Part shown: in pieces, positions 1-8,024 of the stretch
Layout: each line of letters begins with the position of its first letter
How positions within the stretch are numbered: the first letter of the stretch is position 1
From: Clostridia bacterium
Lineage (GTDB): Bacteria > Bacillota_A > Clostridia > Oscillospirales > CAG-272
Direction of reading: 5' to 3'
Assembly (NCBI GenBank): GCA_017454075.1
Contig: JAFTDQ010000123.1
Coordinates: 1-40,148, forward strand
Length of the DNA stretch: 40,148 nucleotides
Program-made: the position numbers and the translations under genes
Notes under the pieces: generated by a model
Told to the model about the DNA's origin: nothing
Databases searched by the model: none
Seen by the model: the letters and a program-made list of their open reading frames with translations, nothing else

Positions 1-1445
1 ATGAATAGCCCCTCGCCGTCCGTGCCGGTCTTTTTTTTGAAAAGTCCGGTGATCGCGAACTCATTGTCGGAAACCGAAACCGACGTGAATTTTTCGGAGC
101 CGAGCGAATCCGGCCCGTGCGTCTCGGCGATCTTGCCGTATTGAGGGGACGGGAAAATGTCCGTCCGGTTGTAATAATCTGCTCCTATCAGCAGAGCGGA
201 GCTCTCGTGAGAGTATTTCATGTATATCGGCGAAAACGCTTTGAGATCCGCAACGGTTTCCTTAAGTCTGTCGTACGTCACCGTTTTAGCGCCGGATTTC
301 GTAAGAACGCTTGACGATCCCCATCCGTCGGCTGTCCAGCAAGCGTATGAGATGTTTTCAGTCCCGTACGCCATCGCGGTGTATGCCTGCAGTTTGAGCT
401 GTTCCGTTGTGAGAGGTCCCGTTTTGCCGTATACGGCGAGTATGATCCAGAAATCCATACCGTTTCTGTCGGCTGTTTCGGAGACGGTGATAAGATTTTT
501 GATCGCTCCGGCAAATCCTGCATGCGAATCGTACAGGTAGTGATCGTAGCAGATCATGTCGAAAGCGTCCGGATCAGCAAACACGTTTATGTACGTTTCA
601 TAGTCGATCGGGGCGTTTCCTTCTCCTCCGAGAGCGAAGTCCGCCGCGGTTCCCGGGAAAAGATTGATTATATGCGTCATTCCCGGCATGTGTTTTTTGA
701 GGATCTCGCCGTTCTTTTTAATGATATTGAACATAGCCGCGGACGGCTCGTCCATCTGATAAAAGCCCCATACAGCGGGATAGGTCTCCTCCCATTGCCC
801 TTCAAGGATTCTGTCATATTCCGCGAGCCCTTCGGGGGTCACGCAGTCTTCGCTGAGGCGGGTGGGGATAAACATTTCACCGATAAATTCCATGACTCCG
901 AGGCCGGCGTCATAAAAGTTTCTCAGGTTTTCGGCCCCGCCCGGGGGCTGCCAGACGAAATCGAACCCGCAGTCTTTGATCTCGGCCAGATGCTCCGGGT
1001 CGGCAAGACGTACCCAGTAGGTCCCTATCTGAAGTCTGGAGTGATCTATCCGCGTGTCGGAATACTTTTTTACGATGTTAAGCTTTGCGGCATCATCGCG
1101 CAGGGCAGGAAGTTTGTCGGCGTCGGGGATCCTCGCTCTGTCCTCTTCCGAAAGAGAACAGTATCCGATATATGCAAGCTCCGTGAGATCCGAGCGGTTG
1201 TCTTTCACTGCGTCGGCTTCTGTCGTGAGGAGCCATATCAACGCGGCGACGTCCTCGGGAGTTTCGGGAAGCTTTACGGGATACGTGTCTGTCGGAGAAA
1301 CGGTGAAAGTCACGGGTTCTGGCCCCGCCTCCGTTTCGGCGAACGTTCCGGTCGTTTCCTGCCGATAACCGTTATGCACGCATGAAAAGCAGCAGAGCGT
1401 CAGGAAGATCAGCAGAACAAACGTTAAGAAGCGTCTGTGATTCAT
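1..1445 (-). CDS. Lipoprotein resembling a TIM-barrel glycosidase, 3' end cut off by window edge
   Basis: The open frame runs from an ATG at 1445 to the left edge with no stop, giving about 481 codons. The N-terminus is basic (MNHRR), then hydrophobic to about residue 17, with cysteines at 18, 19 and 22, so a lipoprotein signal is likely, although the lipobox is not canonical. After a short Thr/Glu-rich linker, residues about 115-440 look like a TIM barrel: a strand ending GFYQMDEPS (Asp232, Glu233), then MPGMTHIINLFPG, DMICYDHY and a later tryptophan-rich strand. Such DEP-containing barrels are frequent among uncharacterised glycoside hydrolase-like lipoproteins; I cannot assign a family. 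The start overlaps the stop of the upstream phosphodiester glycosidase gene by four bases (ATGA on the minus strand), so the two are almost certainly translated together. Confidence 0.7.
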   Translation of the reverse strand, partial: MNHRRFLTFVLLIFLTLCCFSCVHNGYRQETTGTFAETEAGPEPVTFTVSPTDTYPVKLPETPEDVAALIWLLTTEADAVKDNRSDLTELAYIGYCSLSEEDRARIPDADKLPALRDDAAKLNIVKKYSDTRIDHSRLQIGTYWVRLADPEHLAEIKDCGFDFVWQPPGGAENLRNFYDAGLGVMEFIGEMFIPTRLSEDCVTPEGLAEYDRILEGQWEETYPAVWGFYQMDEPSAAMFNIIKKNGEILKKHMPGMTHIINLFPGTAADFALGGEGNAPIDYETYINVFADPDAFDMICYDHYLYDSHAGFAGAIKNLITVSETADRNGMDFWIILAVYGKTGPLTTEQLKLQAYTAMAYGTENISYACWTADGWGSSSVLTKSGAKTVTYDRLKETVADLKAFSPIYMKYSHESSALLIGADYYNRTDIFPSPQYGKIAETHGPDSLGSEKFTSVSVSDNEFAITGLFKKKTGTDGEGLF

Positions 1446-4165
1446 TTTACGGCGTTGTTTCTTGCTCTGACGATCAGGATCGCGCCGGCGGCGATGACGA
1501 GCGCCCCGATAATGCCGATAACGACGTAAAGTCCGGTGCGGCTTTCGCTTATGACGTACTGAGACGTCGATTCCTCGGGCTGTTTCGTTTCGGAGTTACC
1601 CGGGGAGGTCGAGGGAGCCGAGGTATCTGCCGGATTTGTGCCGGGCTCGTCCGTCACGGTCCCGCTTTCCGACGTTACGATATCCGAGGTATCCGGCTCG
1701 GCAGTGACCGTTTCGACGTCCGACGTGTCTTGTTCGTCCGTTACGGAATCGGATTCCGAGCCGGGCGAAACGGGTATCGCCTCAAATACCGCGGTGTACG
1801 TCGCGTCTCCCGACACCTTTGAAACAGCCGGCTCCCATCCCGAGAATGTGTAGGAGAAGTTATCGTCCGCCGCTTTTTCCGGCGTCTGACCGCTGTACGA
1901 TGGCGTTTTTCCGTACTCGACCTGAACGCTTTGCAGCTCTGTGCCGTCCTCGTTCAGAAACCGGACGGTATATTTGTTGAGAGTGGATCTGAAGGTCGCT
2001 TTGTACGTCGCGTCGGCCGTCGCTGCGGTTATTGCGGGTGACCAGCCGGAGAAGGTGAACGAGTCCTTCGCGGTCGGCGCTTTTTCCGGTGTATCCCCGG
2101 TGTAGGAGGGTTTTTCACCGTAATTGACCTCCGAGGTCTGGAGCACGCTGCCGTCGTCGTTTACGAACTTAACGGTGTATTTGTTCTTGCGCACGCCCTG
2201 CTTTCCTCCCGAGGAAAGGTAGAGAAGACTGTCCTCGACGGCGCCCTCGGGGAGCCAGCCGTCTTTGACCCTGTTTGCTTCTTCAAGTGATCTGCAGAGG
2301 GTTATCCCTGCGATGAATATCGAGCTGTACGTCGATTCTCCCCCATCGAACGGGTCGACCCTGATGTTGTTTACCCGGCCTGTCCAGCCTCCGAGGCCGC
2401 CCAGGTTGTATACGAGATACTGCCATCCGGCGTCCGCGCCCCTGAGCGTCTCGGATATAGTGACCGCCCCGGTGGCGTTTTCGTCTTTTCCGCACTGAAG
2501 GAACAGCCGCAGGGACGACTGCCGGTTGAGGTCAGTCCTTACCTTGAACACCATATACGGATAGTCCTGCGCATTTATCGCGGCGTGGGTCGTGAAATGG
2601 ATCGGGAAATACGGGTCGGCTCCCTTTGCCGTTACCTGGAAGGCGTTCACCCCGTCAAAGCTTTTCGTCGTGTACGCGCCTATCGAGTTGCTGTACGAAA
2701 GACTTGTCGAAAGGAGCGCCCAGGCGTAGTCGAAATGGACGGGCGAGGCCGAGACCATGTCGGCGCCCTTGTTTGTTATGTAGCCGAGACTCCCCTGCTT
2801 TGAGCAGACCGGTTCGTCGTTCCAGCATACCGCGACGGAGTTGATGACCGAACGCTCGTTCCCGTCGGAACACTTGTTTCTGACGGTATAAGAGCCGTTT
2901 TCAAGCGTCACGCAGGTCGTGGACCCGCCTCCGTCGAGATAGAAAACGCTGTTGAATCCCGCTTCGCAGCAGAAGCGGTAGGCAAGATCGTAGCGGAGCG
3001 CCGCGCGGCTCTTGTCGGTCTGAGAGGTCACGGTAAGGAAAACGACCTTGCCGTCGTCCTTTATTCCTATCATTGTCGTCGGATAGTTCGTCTGTAAGGT
3101 GTTGAACGTGACGGGGATCTTCGAGTTGAGCTGCTGCATCCACCCGCCCATCGCGTCGACGACGTTCGGCCACATTTTCGTATATACGTCGCCGAACCGG
3201 TCCGTGACGGTGCATTTTATCGAGACGGTTTTTCCGACGGCGAAATTGTCTCTCAGATCGCTTACCCTGTTCCCGCGGGCGGTGAGCACGAGCTTTCCGG
3301 GAGAAATGCCCGGCCTCGTTCCCGAGTTTGCCGGATAAACCGCGGAGACCGTTCCGCTGACCGTGCCGTTGACTCTGAACGCGTCGGAGCCGCTCACGTC
3401 GATCTCGACCTCATATGCGTCGTCAAGAGCGTAGTTCGAGACTCCTACGCGCTGATTGTAAATGATTATCGCGTTTCTCGCCGGGAGACGGTTAAGCCCG
3501 TCCGCCTTTACCGTCTTGCCGTTCACCGTCATGGAAAAGGCGAAAACGGGAGATCCCACGAAGGGCTGGTTTGAGCTCGTGACTGCAAACGCGGGACGCT
3601 CTTCCGTCGGCTGACCCTTTTCAAAAGTCGTGGAATCGAGATTTTCCTGATCTATCTGCGCCGACGCCCAGAGTTCGCCGTCCATCATGAGGACGCCGCG
3701 GGACACGTAAAGCGTGTTCTTGTACCCGTTTCCATCGTCATCGTCCTCGCTGCGGATAGTATTCTGATACTGACTCTTGACAAGCCAAAGGTCTCCGTTC
3801 ACCGCAGCGAGTACTGTTTTCCCGGGATTTGCGGAGTTGAACGCCGAAGCCGACGCCGAGACCTTCGCCTGGCTCGTTAAATATTTCCCGTTGTTCACGG
3901 CTTCGAACGACAGGTGTGTGTTCGAGAGATCGAACTCTATCATATTGACCTTTGCCTCGCTCGAGCCCCACGCGCCGCTTTCGAGGATTATCTCGGACCA
4001 TTTTACGCCGGTGTTTTTTCCGGCGGAGTTTTTGAGCTCATTGGTCGTGCCGCTTTTCTGGCCCGTGAATATCTGCGGCGCCTGAGCGGCCGATACCGGC
4101 AGGGAAAACGGGATGGCGGCGGCGATTATCGCGACGGCCGCGATCAGCGCAATGATTTTTTTCAT
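1442..4165 (-). CDS. Surface-anchored phosphodiester glycosidase (NAGPA/DUF2233-like) with InlB-type repeats
   Basis: This 907-residue protein has a signal peptide (about 1-26, ending PVSAAQA). The region about 50-455 contains the NAGPA-type phosphodiester glycosidase signature, best seen at TMIGIKDDGKVVFLTV and FNSVFYLDGGGSTT around residues 365-415. The family hydrolyses N-acetylglucosamine-1-phosphodiester alpha-N-acetylglucosaminide bonds in animals; bacterial substrates are varied and include cell-wall or exopolysaccharide phosphodiesters. Residues about 470-645 form a jelly-roll-like region, perhaps carbohydrate-binding. Two repeats follow (about 665-730 and 735-800, each starting KYTV[KR]F and ending in a GW[SE]PA..ATY segment), typical of InlB-B/Listeria-Bacteroides repeats. 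A Thr/Ser/Asp/Glu-rich linker leads to a terminal membrane helix (GLYVVIGIIGALVIAAGAI) and a basic tail. There is no LPXTG motif. A minus-strand AGAGGTG sits before the ATG, and the promoter at 4243-4271 carries an operator-like site shared with the AraC-linked units further right. Confidence 0.85.
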   Translation of the reverse strand: MKKIIALIAAVAIIAAAIPFSLPVSAAQAPQIFTGQKSGTTNELKNSAGKNTGVKWSEIILESGAWGSSEAKVNMIEFDLSNTHLSFEAVNNGKYLTSQAKVSASASAFNSANPGKTVLAAVNGDLWLVKSQYQNTIRSEDDDDGNGYKNTLYVSRGVLMMDGELWASAQIDQENLDSTTFEKGQPTEERPAFAVTSSNQPFVGSPVFAFSMTVNGKTVKADGLNRLPARNAIIIYNQRVGVSNYALDDAYEVEIDVSGSDAFRVNGTVSGTVSAVYPANSGTRPGISPGKLVLTARGNRVSDLRDNFAVGKTVSIKCTVTDRFGDVYTKMWPNVVDAMGGWMQQLNSKIPVTFNTLQTNYPTTMIGIKDDGKVVFLTVTSQTDKSRAALRYDLAYRFCCEAGFNSVFYLDGGGSTTCVTLENGSYTVRNKCSDGNERSVINSVAVCWNDEPVCSKQGSLGYITNKGADMVSASPVHFDYAWALLSTSLSYSNSIGAYTTKSFDGVNAFQVTAKGADPYFPIHFTTHAAINAQDYPYMVFKVRTDLNRQSSLRLFLQCGKDENATGAVTISETLRGADAGWQYLVYNLGGLGGWTGRVNNIRVDPFDGGESTYSSIFIAGITLCRSLEEANRVKDGWLPEGAVEDSLLYLSSGGKQGVRKNKYTVKFVNDDGSVLQTSEVNYGEKPSYTGDTPEKAPTAKDSFTFSGWSPAITAATADATYKATFRSTLNKYTVRFLNEDGTELQSVQVEYGKTPSYSGQTPEKAADDNFSYTFSGWEPAVSKVSGDATYTAVFEAIPVSPGSESDSVTDEQDTSDVETVTAEPDTSDIVTSESGTVTDEPGTNPADTSAPSTSPGNSETKQPEESTSQYVISESRTGLYVVIGIIGALVIAAGAILIVRARNNAVK

Positions 4166-4187
4166 ATCAGTGAAACACCTCTTCTTG

Positions 4188-4216
4188 TTGACAAAACCCG
4201 TTTTTGCTGATAAAAT
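4188..4216 (+). promoter_or_regulatory. Sigma-A promoter for the GH20 gene
   Basis: TTGACA (4188-4193) and TAAAAT (4211-4216) are separated by 17 bases. The expected start point is near 4223, giving a leader of about 115 bases before the GH20 ATG. The promoter lies inside the region transcribed from the minus-strand promoter at 4243-4271, so the two polymerases would move through each other. Confidence 0.6.
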
Positions 4217-4242
4217 AGCAGCGGGACCGACGGGCTGCCTAC

Positions 4243-4308
4243 ATTATATAATAAACTTTACGCCGTGGCAATACCATTTTTTACCTCTCGGACAAAAAAC
4301 ATGTCCGA
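4243..4308 (-). promoter_or_regulatory. Minus-strand promoter with upstream GGACAT operator-like palindrome
   Basis: Reading the minus strand, TTGCCA (4271-4266) and TATAAT (4248-4243) are 17 bases apart. Upstream is TTTTCGGACATG, whose GGACAT begins at 4306, 58 bases before the -10 box. The same 12-mer occurs upstream of the 19060 gene. Here the site is also half of an inverted repeat, TCGGACA (4288-4294) and TGTCCGA (4302-4308), with a 7-base centre. The arrangement suggests control of the phosphodiester glycosidase operon by one of the AraC proteins encoded at 17893-38464, which is an inference from motif and spacing. Confidence 0.55.
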
Positions 4309-4336
4309 AAATGAATCAAAAACAGGGAGAAACATC

Positions 4337-5743
4337 ATGCTGACGATACCTCATACTAAAAAATCGATAATAAAAGGAGAACCGGTCGCCGTGCGCTCCG
4401 TCTCCGCCGACGGGGATCCCGAGGGATGCCTGTCAAAGGCAATCCGGCCGTTTATCGAAAACGTCGAAAGGGTATTCGGGGTCGGGCTGAACGAGACGCC
4501 GTCCGGAGGCGATATAAATCTCAGATACGATCCGTCCCTTTCCGCTGAGGAATACGGCGTATCGCCCTCCGGCGGGAAAATCACAATTCTTGCGGGCGGA
4601 CTTCCGGGCGCGAACCACGCCCTCGCGAAGCTTTTCCAGCTTGCCCGGAGGGAAGGCGCCGCGCTCTCCGTTCCCGGATTGATTTCCGGGGACAAACCCG
4701 ACAGGGCGTGGCGCGGATTCATGCTCGACCTCGCGCGTCAGTGGCATCCCGTCAGATACATTTACGACTATATTGACGTTCTCTGGCTTTACGGGATGAG
4801 CGTCCTGCAGCTCCATTTCACCGACAACGAAAGCTACACTCTTCCGAGCCGCGTATTCCCGAAGCTCCCGACTCCGGGGAGACACTACACCGAGGAGGAG
4901 ATATCGGACGTCGCCCGATACGCGGCGGCGCGCGGAGTTAAGATAGTCCCCGAGATAGACGCCCCCGGTCACTGCAGGCCGTTCAACGAGGCGTATCCCG
5001 AAATATTCGGCTCGAACGGGGTCATTGAGGCGACCGACCGGGCGTTTGAAGGGCTTGACGCGCTTTACTCGGAGCTCTGCGGCTTTTTCCCCGACTCGGA
5101 TCTGATCCACATAGGCGGCGACGAGGCGGCGATTTCGAACTGGAACGCCTGTCCCGAAACTGTTTTATGGAGAGAAGCCCACGGACTGAAGGACGAACGC
5201 GATCTTTACGGGGAATATATAAGGCGCCTTACCGGCATGATCCTCTCAAAGGGACGCACTCCCGTAGTCTGGGAGGGGTTTCCGAAAGAATGGAACGATA
5301 AGATCGACAAACGCGTGCTTGTCTTTTCATGGGAAAACTATTATCAGTCGACGACCGATCTGCTCGACGGGGGATTCAGCGTCATAAACGCCGCGTGGCG
5401 GCCTCTCTATATCGTCACTCCCTCCCCGCACTGGGAACAGGACGAAGTGCTCGACTGGGGAGTTTTCTTCTGGAACCACTGGTGGGACTGTTCTCACGCG
5501 TTCGGCGGGCTTTCCGTCGAACCTACCGAAAAGGTCATCGGAGGGCAGATATGCGCGTGGGGCGACAACCTCACTAAAATGGACCCGATCGAGGGAGCGG
5601 ACGCGGAGTTTGAGATCGCGAGAAAACTCATCCCCGCGCTCGCTGAGAGGACCTGGAACGTTTACGTAAAACCGGATCGCGAAGAATTCGCCGAAGCGTT
5701 TATCCGGGCGGACGGGCTTGTTTCGGTAAGAAGGGACGGCTGA
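4337..5743 (+). CDS. Family 20 glycoside hydrolase, beta-N-acetylhexosaminidase
   Basis: The enzyme removes terminal beta-linked GlcNAc or GalNAc. GH20 landmarks are RGFMLDLARQWHP (about 133-145), LQLHFTDNESYTLPS, KIVPEIDAPGH and HIGGDEA, whose Asp262-Glu263 pair is the family's substrate-assisted catalytic dyad. I chose the ATG at 4337, preceded by AGGGAGA at seven bases, over an in-frame GTG at 4265, giving 468 residues. There is no signal peptide, so the enzyme should act in the cytoplasm on imported oligosaccharides. It carries a short N-terminal GH20b-like domain and the catalytic barrel but no added binding modules. It is transcribed away from the phosphodiester glycosidase and towards rpmH. 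Confidence 0.92.
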   Translation: MLTIPHTKKSIIKGEPVAVRSVSADGDPEGCLSKAIRPFIENVERVFGVGLNETPSGGDINLRYDPSLSAEEYGVSPSGGKITILAGGLPGANHALAKLFQLARREGAALSVPGLISGDKPDRAWRGFMLDLARQWHPVRYIYDYIDVLWLYGMSVLQLHFTDNESYTLPSRVFPKLPTPGRHYTEEEISDVARYAAARGVKIVPEIDAPGHCRPFNEAYPEIFGSNGVIEATDRAFEGLDALYSELCGFFPDSDLIHIGGDEAAISNWNACPETVLWREAHGLKDERDLYGEYIRRLTGMILSKGRTPVVWEGFPKEWNDKIDKRVLVFSWENYYQSTTDLLDGGFSVINAAWRPLYIVTPSPHWEQDEVLDWGVFFWNHWWDCSHAFGGLSVEPTEKVIGGQICAWGDNLTKMDPIEGADAEFEIARKLIPALAERTWNVYVKPDREEFAEAFIRADGLVSVRRDG

Positions 5744-5805
5744 GACAGTTCATACGACGGAGCGGAAAGCGTGAGAGCCCTTTTTGATTTAACAGAAAAA
5801 ACCGC

Positions 5806-5834
5806 TTGACACGCCGGAAAAAATGTTGTATAAT
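5806..5834 (+). promoter_or_regulatory. Consensus sigma-A promoter of the rpmH operon
   Basis: TTGACA (5806-5811) and TATAAT (5829-5834) match the consensus exactly with a 17-base spacer. The leader to the rpmH ATG is about 90 bases. No DnaA boxes are visible here. Confidence 0.9.
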
Positions 5835-5932
5835 ATACGCTACGCGACTATGACATTACGGAACGTGCGCGGCACCGAAGGGCAAAAAAGCGGCGAAACG
5901 GCGCGCTTTCCGGGACAAAAGGAGAAAAGAAA

Positions 5933-6067
5933 ATGCTCAGAACATATCAGCCCAAGAAAATACACAGATCCAAGGAACACGGATTCAGAAAAAGAATGAG
6001 CACTGCAAACGGACGCAAGGTGCTCAAGAGAAGACGCGCAAAGGGAAGGATCAGACTCACCCACTGA
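5933..6067 (+). CDS. rpmH: 50S ribosomal protein L34
   Basis: The 44-residue, Arg/Lys-rich product starts MLRTYQPKK, contains the L34 signature [16 protein letters not shown] and ends RIRLTH. This is full family length. A good AAGGAGA site precedes the ATG. It is the first gene of the rpmH-rnpA-yidD-yidC-jag cluster, directly downstream of a consensus promoter. In many bacteria dnaA lies upstream on the opposite strand; here the upstream neighbour is a GH20 gene. Confidence 0.98.
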   Translation: MLRTYQPKKIHRSKEHGFRKRMSTANGRKVLKRRRAKGRIRLTH

Positions 6068-6090
6068 TAAACGCCGTTCCGTGACCCGCC

Positions 6091-6489
6091 GTGAAGGAAT
6101 TTGCGATCAAGGAAAACCACCTTTTCGTAAAAACGTACGGAAAGGGCAGGAGATACGTCACGCCGCTCGTCGGTGTTTTTGTCCTGCGCGACTACGCCGC
6201 ACGCCGGCTGATGAACGAAAACCCGCGCAAGGAATATCTCAACAGAATCGGTTTCGCCGTCAGCAAAAAGATCGGAGGCGCGGTTACGCGCAACCGCTGT
6301 AAACGCGTGATGAGGGAAGGATACCGCAGGGCGGTTTCGGAGAACGGGATAAGAACGGGTAATCTCATCGTCATATCGGCCCGTCAGGGGGCGGCCGAAG
6401 CCTCCTCATCTGATATGTACGAGCACATCAGCCGGGCATTTGAAAAGCTCGGTCTGATTGCCGGGGACGGCGTCCGGCGGGATGACTGA
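6091..6489 (+). CDS. rnpA: Ribonuclease P protein component
   Basis: The protein subunit of RNase P assists the catalytic RNA in maturing tRNA 5' ends. The 132-residue product shows the family RNR motif in GAVTRNRCKRVMREGYR at about residues 62-78, plus RIGFAVSKKIG before it. The start is a GTG at 6091: a stop lies in frame three codons upstream and no other start fits the conserved N-terminus. No clear ribosome site is seen, so translation may depend on readthrough from rpmH 23 bases upstream. Confidence 0.95.
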   Translation: MKEFAIKENHLFVKTYGKGRRYVTPLVGVFVLRDYAARRLMNENPRKEYLNRIGFAVSKKIGGAVTRNRCKRVMREGYRRAVSENGIRTGNLIVISARQGAAEASSSDMYEHISRAFEKLGLIAGDGVRRDD

Positions 6490-6497
6490 AACGTTCG

Positions 6498-6521
6498 CGG
6501 CGGGCTTTTCGCCCGCCGTTT
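6498..6521 (+). terminator. Intergenic hairpin between rnpA and yidD
   Basis: A perfect 8-base-pair GC stem (6498-6505 with 6511-6518) with loop TTTTC is followed only by TTT. It may be a partial terminator or processing site within the operon. Confidence 0.5.
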
Positions 6522-6555
6522 CATCAGAAACAGCGCCGAGCGGAGCAATTGCGAA

Positions 6556-6816
6556 ATGAAAAAGATCCTGACCGGTCTTATACGGTTTTATCAGCGCGCG
6601 CTCTCGCCGCTCAAGCGCAGGCCGTGCTGCAAATACTACCCCACCTGTTCGTCCTACGCAATCGACGCGATAAACGAATGGGGGGCGCTCCGCGGAAGCG
6701 CGCTCGCCGTCTGGAGGGTTATGAGGTGCAATCCGTTCAGCAGGGGCGGAATCGATTACGTGCCGAAGAGATACGAAAAAAATCGGCTCGGCGGCTCGGA
6801 AGTAACAGAAGAATAA
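6556..6816 (+). CDS. yidD: Membrane protein insertion efficiency factor YidD
   Basis: This 86-residue amphipathic protein carries the family core FYQRALSPL, CCKYYPTCSSYAIDAI and RVMRCNPFSRGGIDYVP with the conserved cysteines. YidD sits at the inner face of the membrane and helps YidC insert proteins. It lies between rnpA and yidC, its usual place. The C-terminus is short and polar. Confidence 0.96.
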   Translation: MKKILTGLIRFYQRALSPLKRRPCCKYYPTCSSYAIDAINEWGALRGSALAVWRVMRCNPFSRGGIDYVPKRYEKNRLGGSEVTEE

Positions 6817-6837
6817 CTACCGAAAGGCATTTACATA

Positions 6838-7998
6838 ATGGATTTTCTTGCCATACCCTTCGGGTATCTGCTTAGTTTCTGCTATAAGCTCATCCCGAAC
6901 TATGCGGGTGCGCTTCTCATATTTACGCTCGTCACGAAGCTGATCCTTTTCCCCGTGGGGATAAAACAGCAGAAAAACATGGTCAAACAGGCGTCTCTCC
7001 GTCCCAAGGAGCAGGCGCTCCGCAACCGTTATTCGGGTCAGGGCAATTCTCAGAAGCTTCAGGAAGAGCTCATGAAGCTCTATCAGTCGGAAAACTACAG
7101 CCCATACGGCGGATGTCTTCCGATGATCCTCACTCTCGTGATAGTCCTCGCGGTCTATCAGGCGGTCCTCAATCCCCTGAGATTCATCAGCCACGTCCCT
7201 AAGGACAATTTCAACAACATAGGATATCACATCTGCGAGCTGTATAACGAAGGCAAGCTCACGACGGAAGGTCTCGATGAAAACGTAAGAAAATCCGTCG
7301 AGAGCAACGCTGAAAAAATCAAGGAAGATACAGCCGAAAAGAAGACGGGCGTCGCGTTCCGCTCCGGCATCGACGTAGTCAAGATTATACGGCTCAACGG
7401 CATCGATCTTTTCAAGGGAGAGGGCATGCTGAGCGACGATTTCACCGAAAGGGACCTCACCGATTTCACGCTTTTCGGCGGGGCCATCGATCTTTCGGAA
7501 TACGCGTCGATAACAAAGCCGGGGCTTCTGTGGATTTTCCCGGGGATCAACCTGATAATCTCTCTCGCGTCGATCTGGATCAACAAAAAGCTGATGTATC
7601 AGCCGCCAAAGTCCGAGAACGCCCCGAACGCCGACCTTTCGATGAAGTTCCTCCAGTTCACCATGCCCGCGATAACCACGTTCGTCGCGTTCCAGGTGCC
7701 GGCGGTGCTCGTTCTCTACTGGATCTACCAGAGCGTGCTCGCCCTCGTTCAGCAGTTTATCCTCAAGCTGATGTATCCCTTCCCGGAGTTCAGCGAAGAG
7801 GACTACAAAGCGGCATCGAGAGAGCTTTACAAGCCCGGCAAGGCCGAGCGTATCGACCGCAAAAAGGCGGCGGGCAAGGTCGCCGCGCACCGTATCGATC
7901 TTCTCCCCGAGGAAGAGGATAACGGCGATGACAAGGAAGACAGGTCCGGAAAGGGCGATGACGGCGGAGTGATTCCCCCGGCAAAGCTCAAGGACTGA
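6838..7998 (+). CDS. yidC: Membrane protein insertase YidC (OxaA/SpoIIIJ type)
   Basis: The 386-residue protein inserts and folds membrane proteins. It begins directly with a membrane segment, as in Gram-positive YidC. TM1 contains LIFTLVTKLILFPVGIKQQ, the cytoplasmic helical hairpin follows (about 45-80), then GGCLPMILTLVIVLAVYQAV. An extracytoplasmic insert of about 100 residues (about 125-225) precedes the last membrane helices around LLWIFPGINLIISLASIW and TTFVAFQVPAVLVLYWIYQSVLAL. The tail (about 320-386) is highly charged and ends with acidic and Gly-rich stretches. The TM1 position normally held by a conserved Arg is Lys34. There is a weak AAAGG upstream. Confidence 0.96.
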   Translation: MDFLAIPFGYLLSFCYKLIPNYAGALLIFTLVTKLILFPVGIKQQKNMVKQASLRPKEQALRNRYSGQGNSQKLQEELMKLYQSENYSPYGGCLPMILTLVIVLAVYQAVLNPLRFISHVPKDNFNNIGYHICELYNEGKLTTEGLDENVRKSVESNAEKIKEDTAEKKTGVAFRSGIDVVKIIRLNGIDLFKGEGMLSDDFTERDLTDFTLFGGAIDLSEYASITKPGLLWIFPGINLIISLASIWINKKLMYQPPKSENAPNADLSMKFLQFTMPAITTFVAFQVPAVLVLYWIYQSVLALVQQFILKLMYPFPEFSEEDYKAASRELYKPGKAERIDRKKAAGKVAAHRIDLLPEEEDNGDDKEDRSGKGDDGGVIPPAKLKD

Positions 7999-8024
7999 GT
8001 ATATAACCCAAATCGGAGTCAGAA

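Noticed and set aside
522..1385. 287-codon plus-strand open frame
   Set aside because: It is antisense to the cut-off minus-strand lipoprotein, which has a signal peptide, a coupled start and coherent motifs; the plus-strand translation shows none.
6817..7890. 357-codon minus-strand open frame over yidC
   Set aside because: It is a GC-rich shadow frame of yidC with no recognisable domain or ribosome site.
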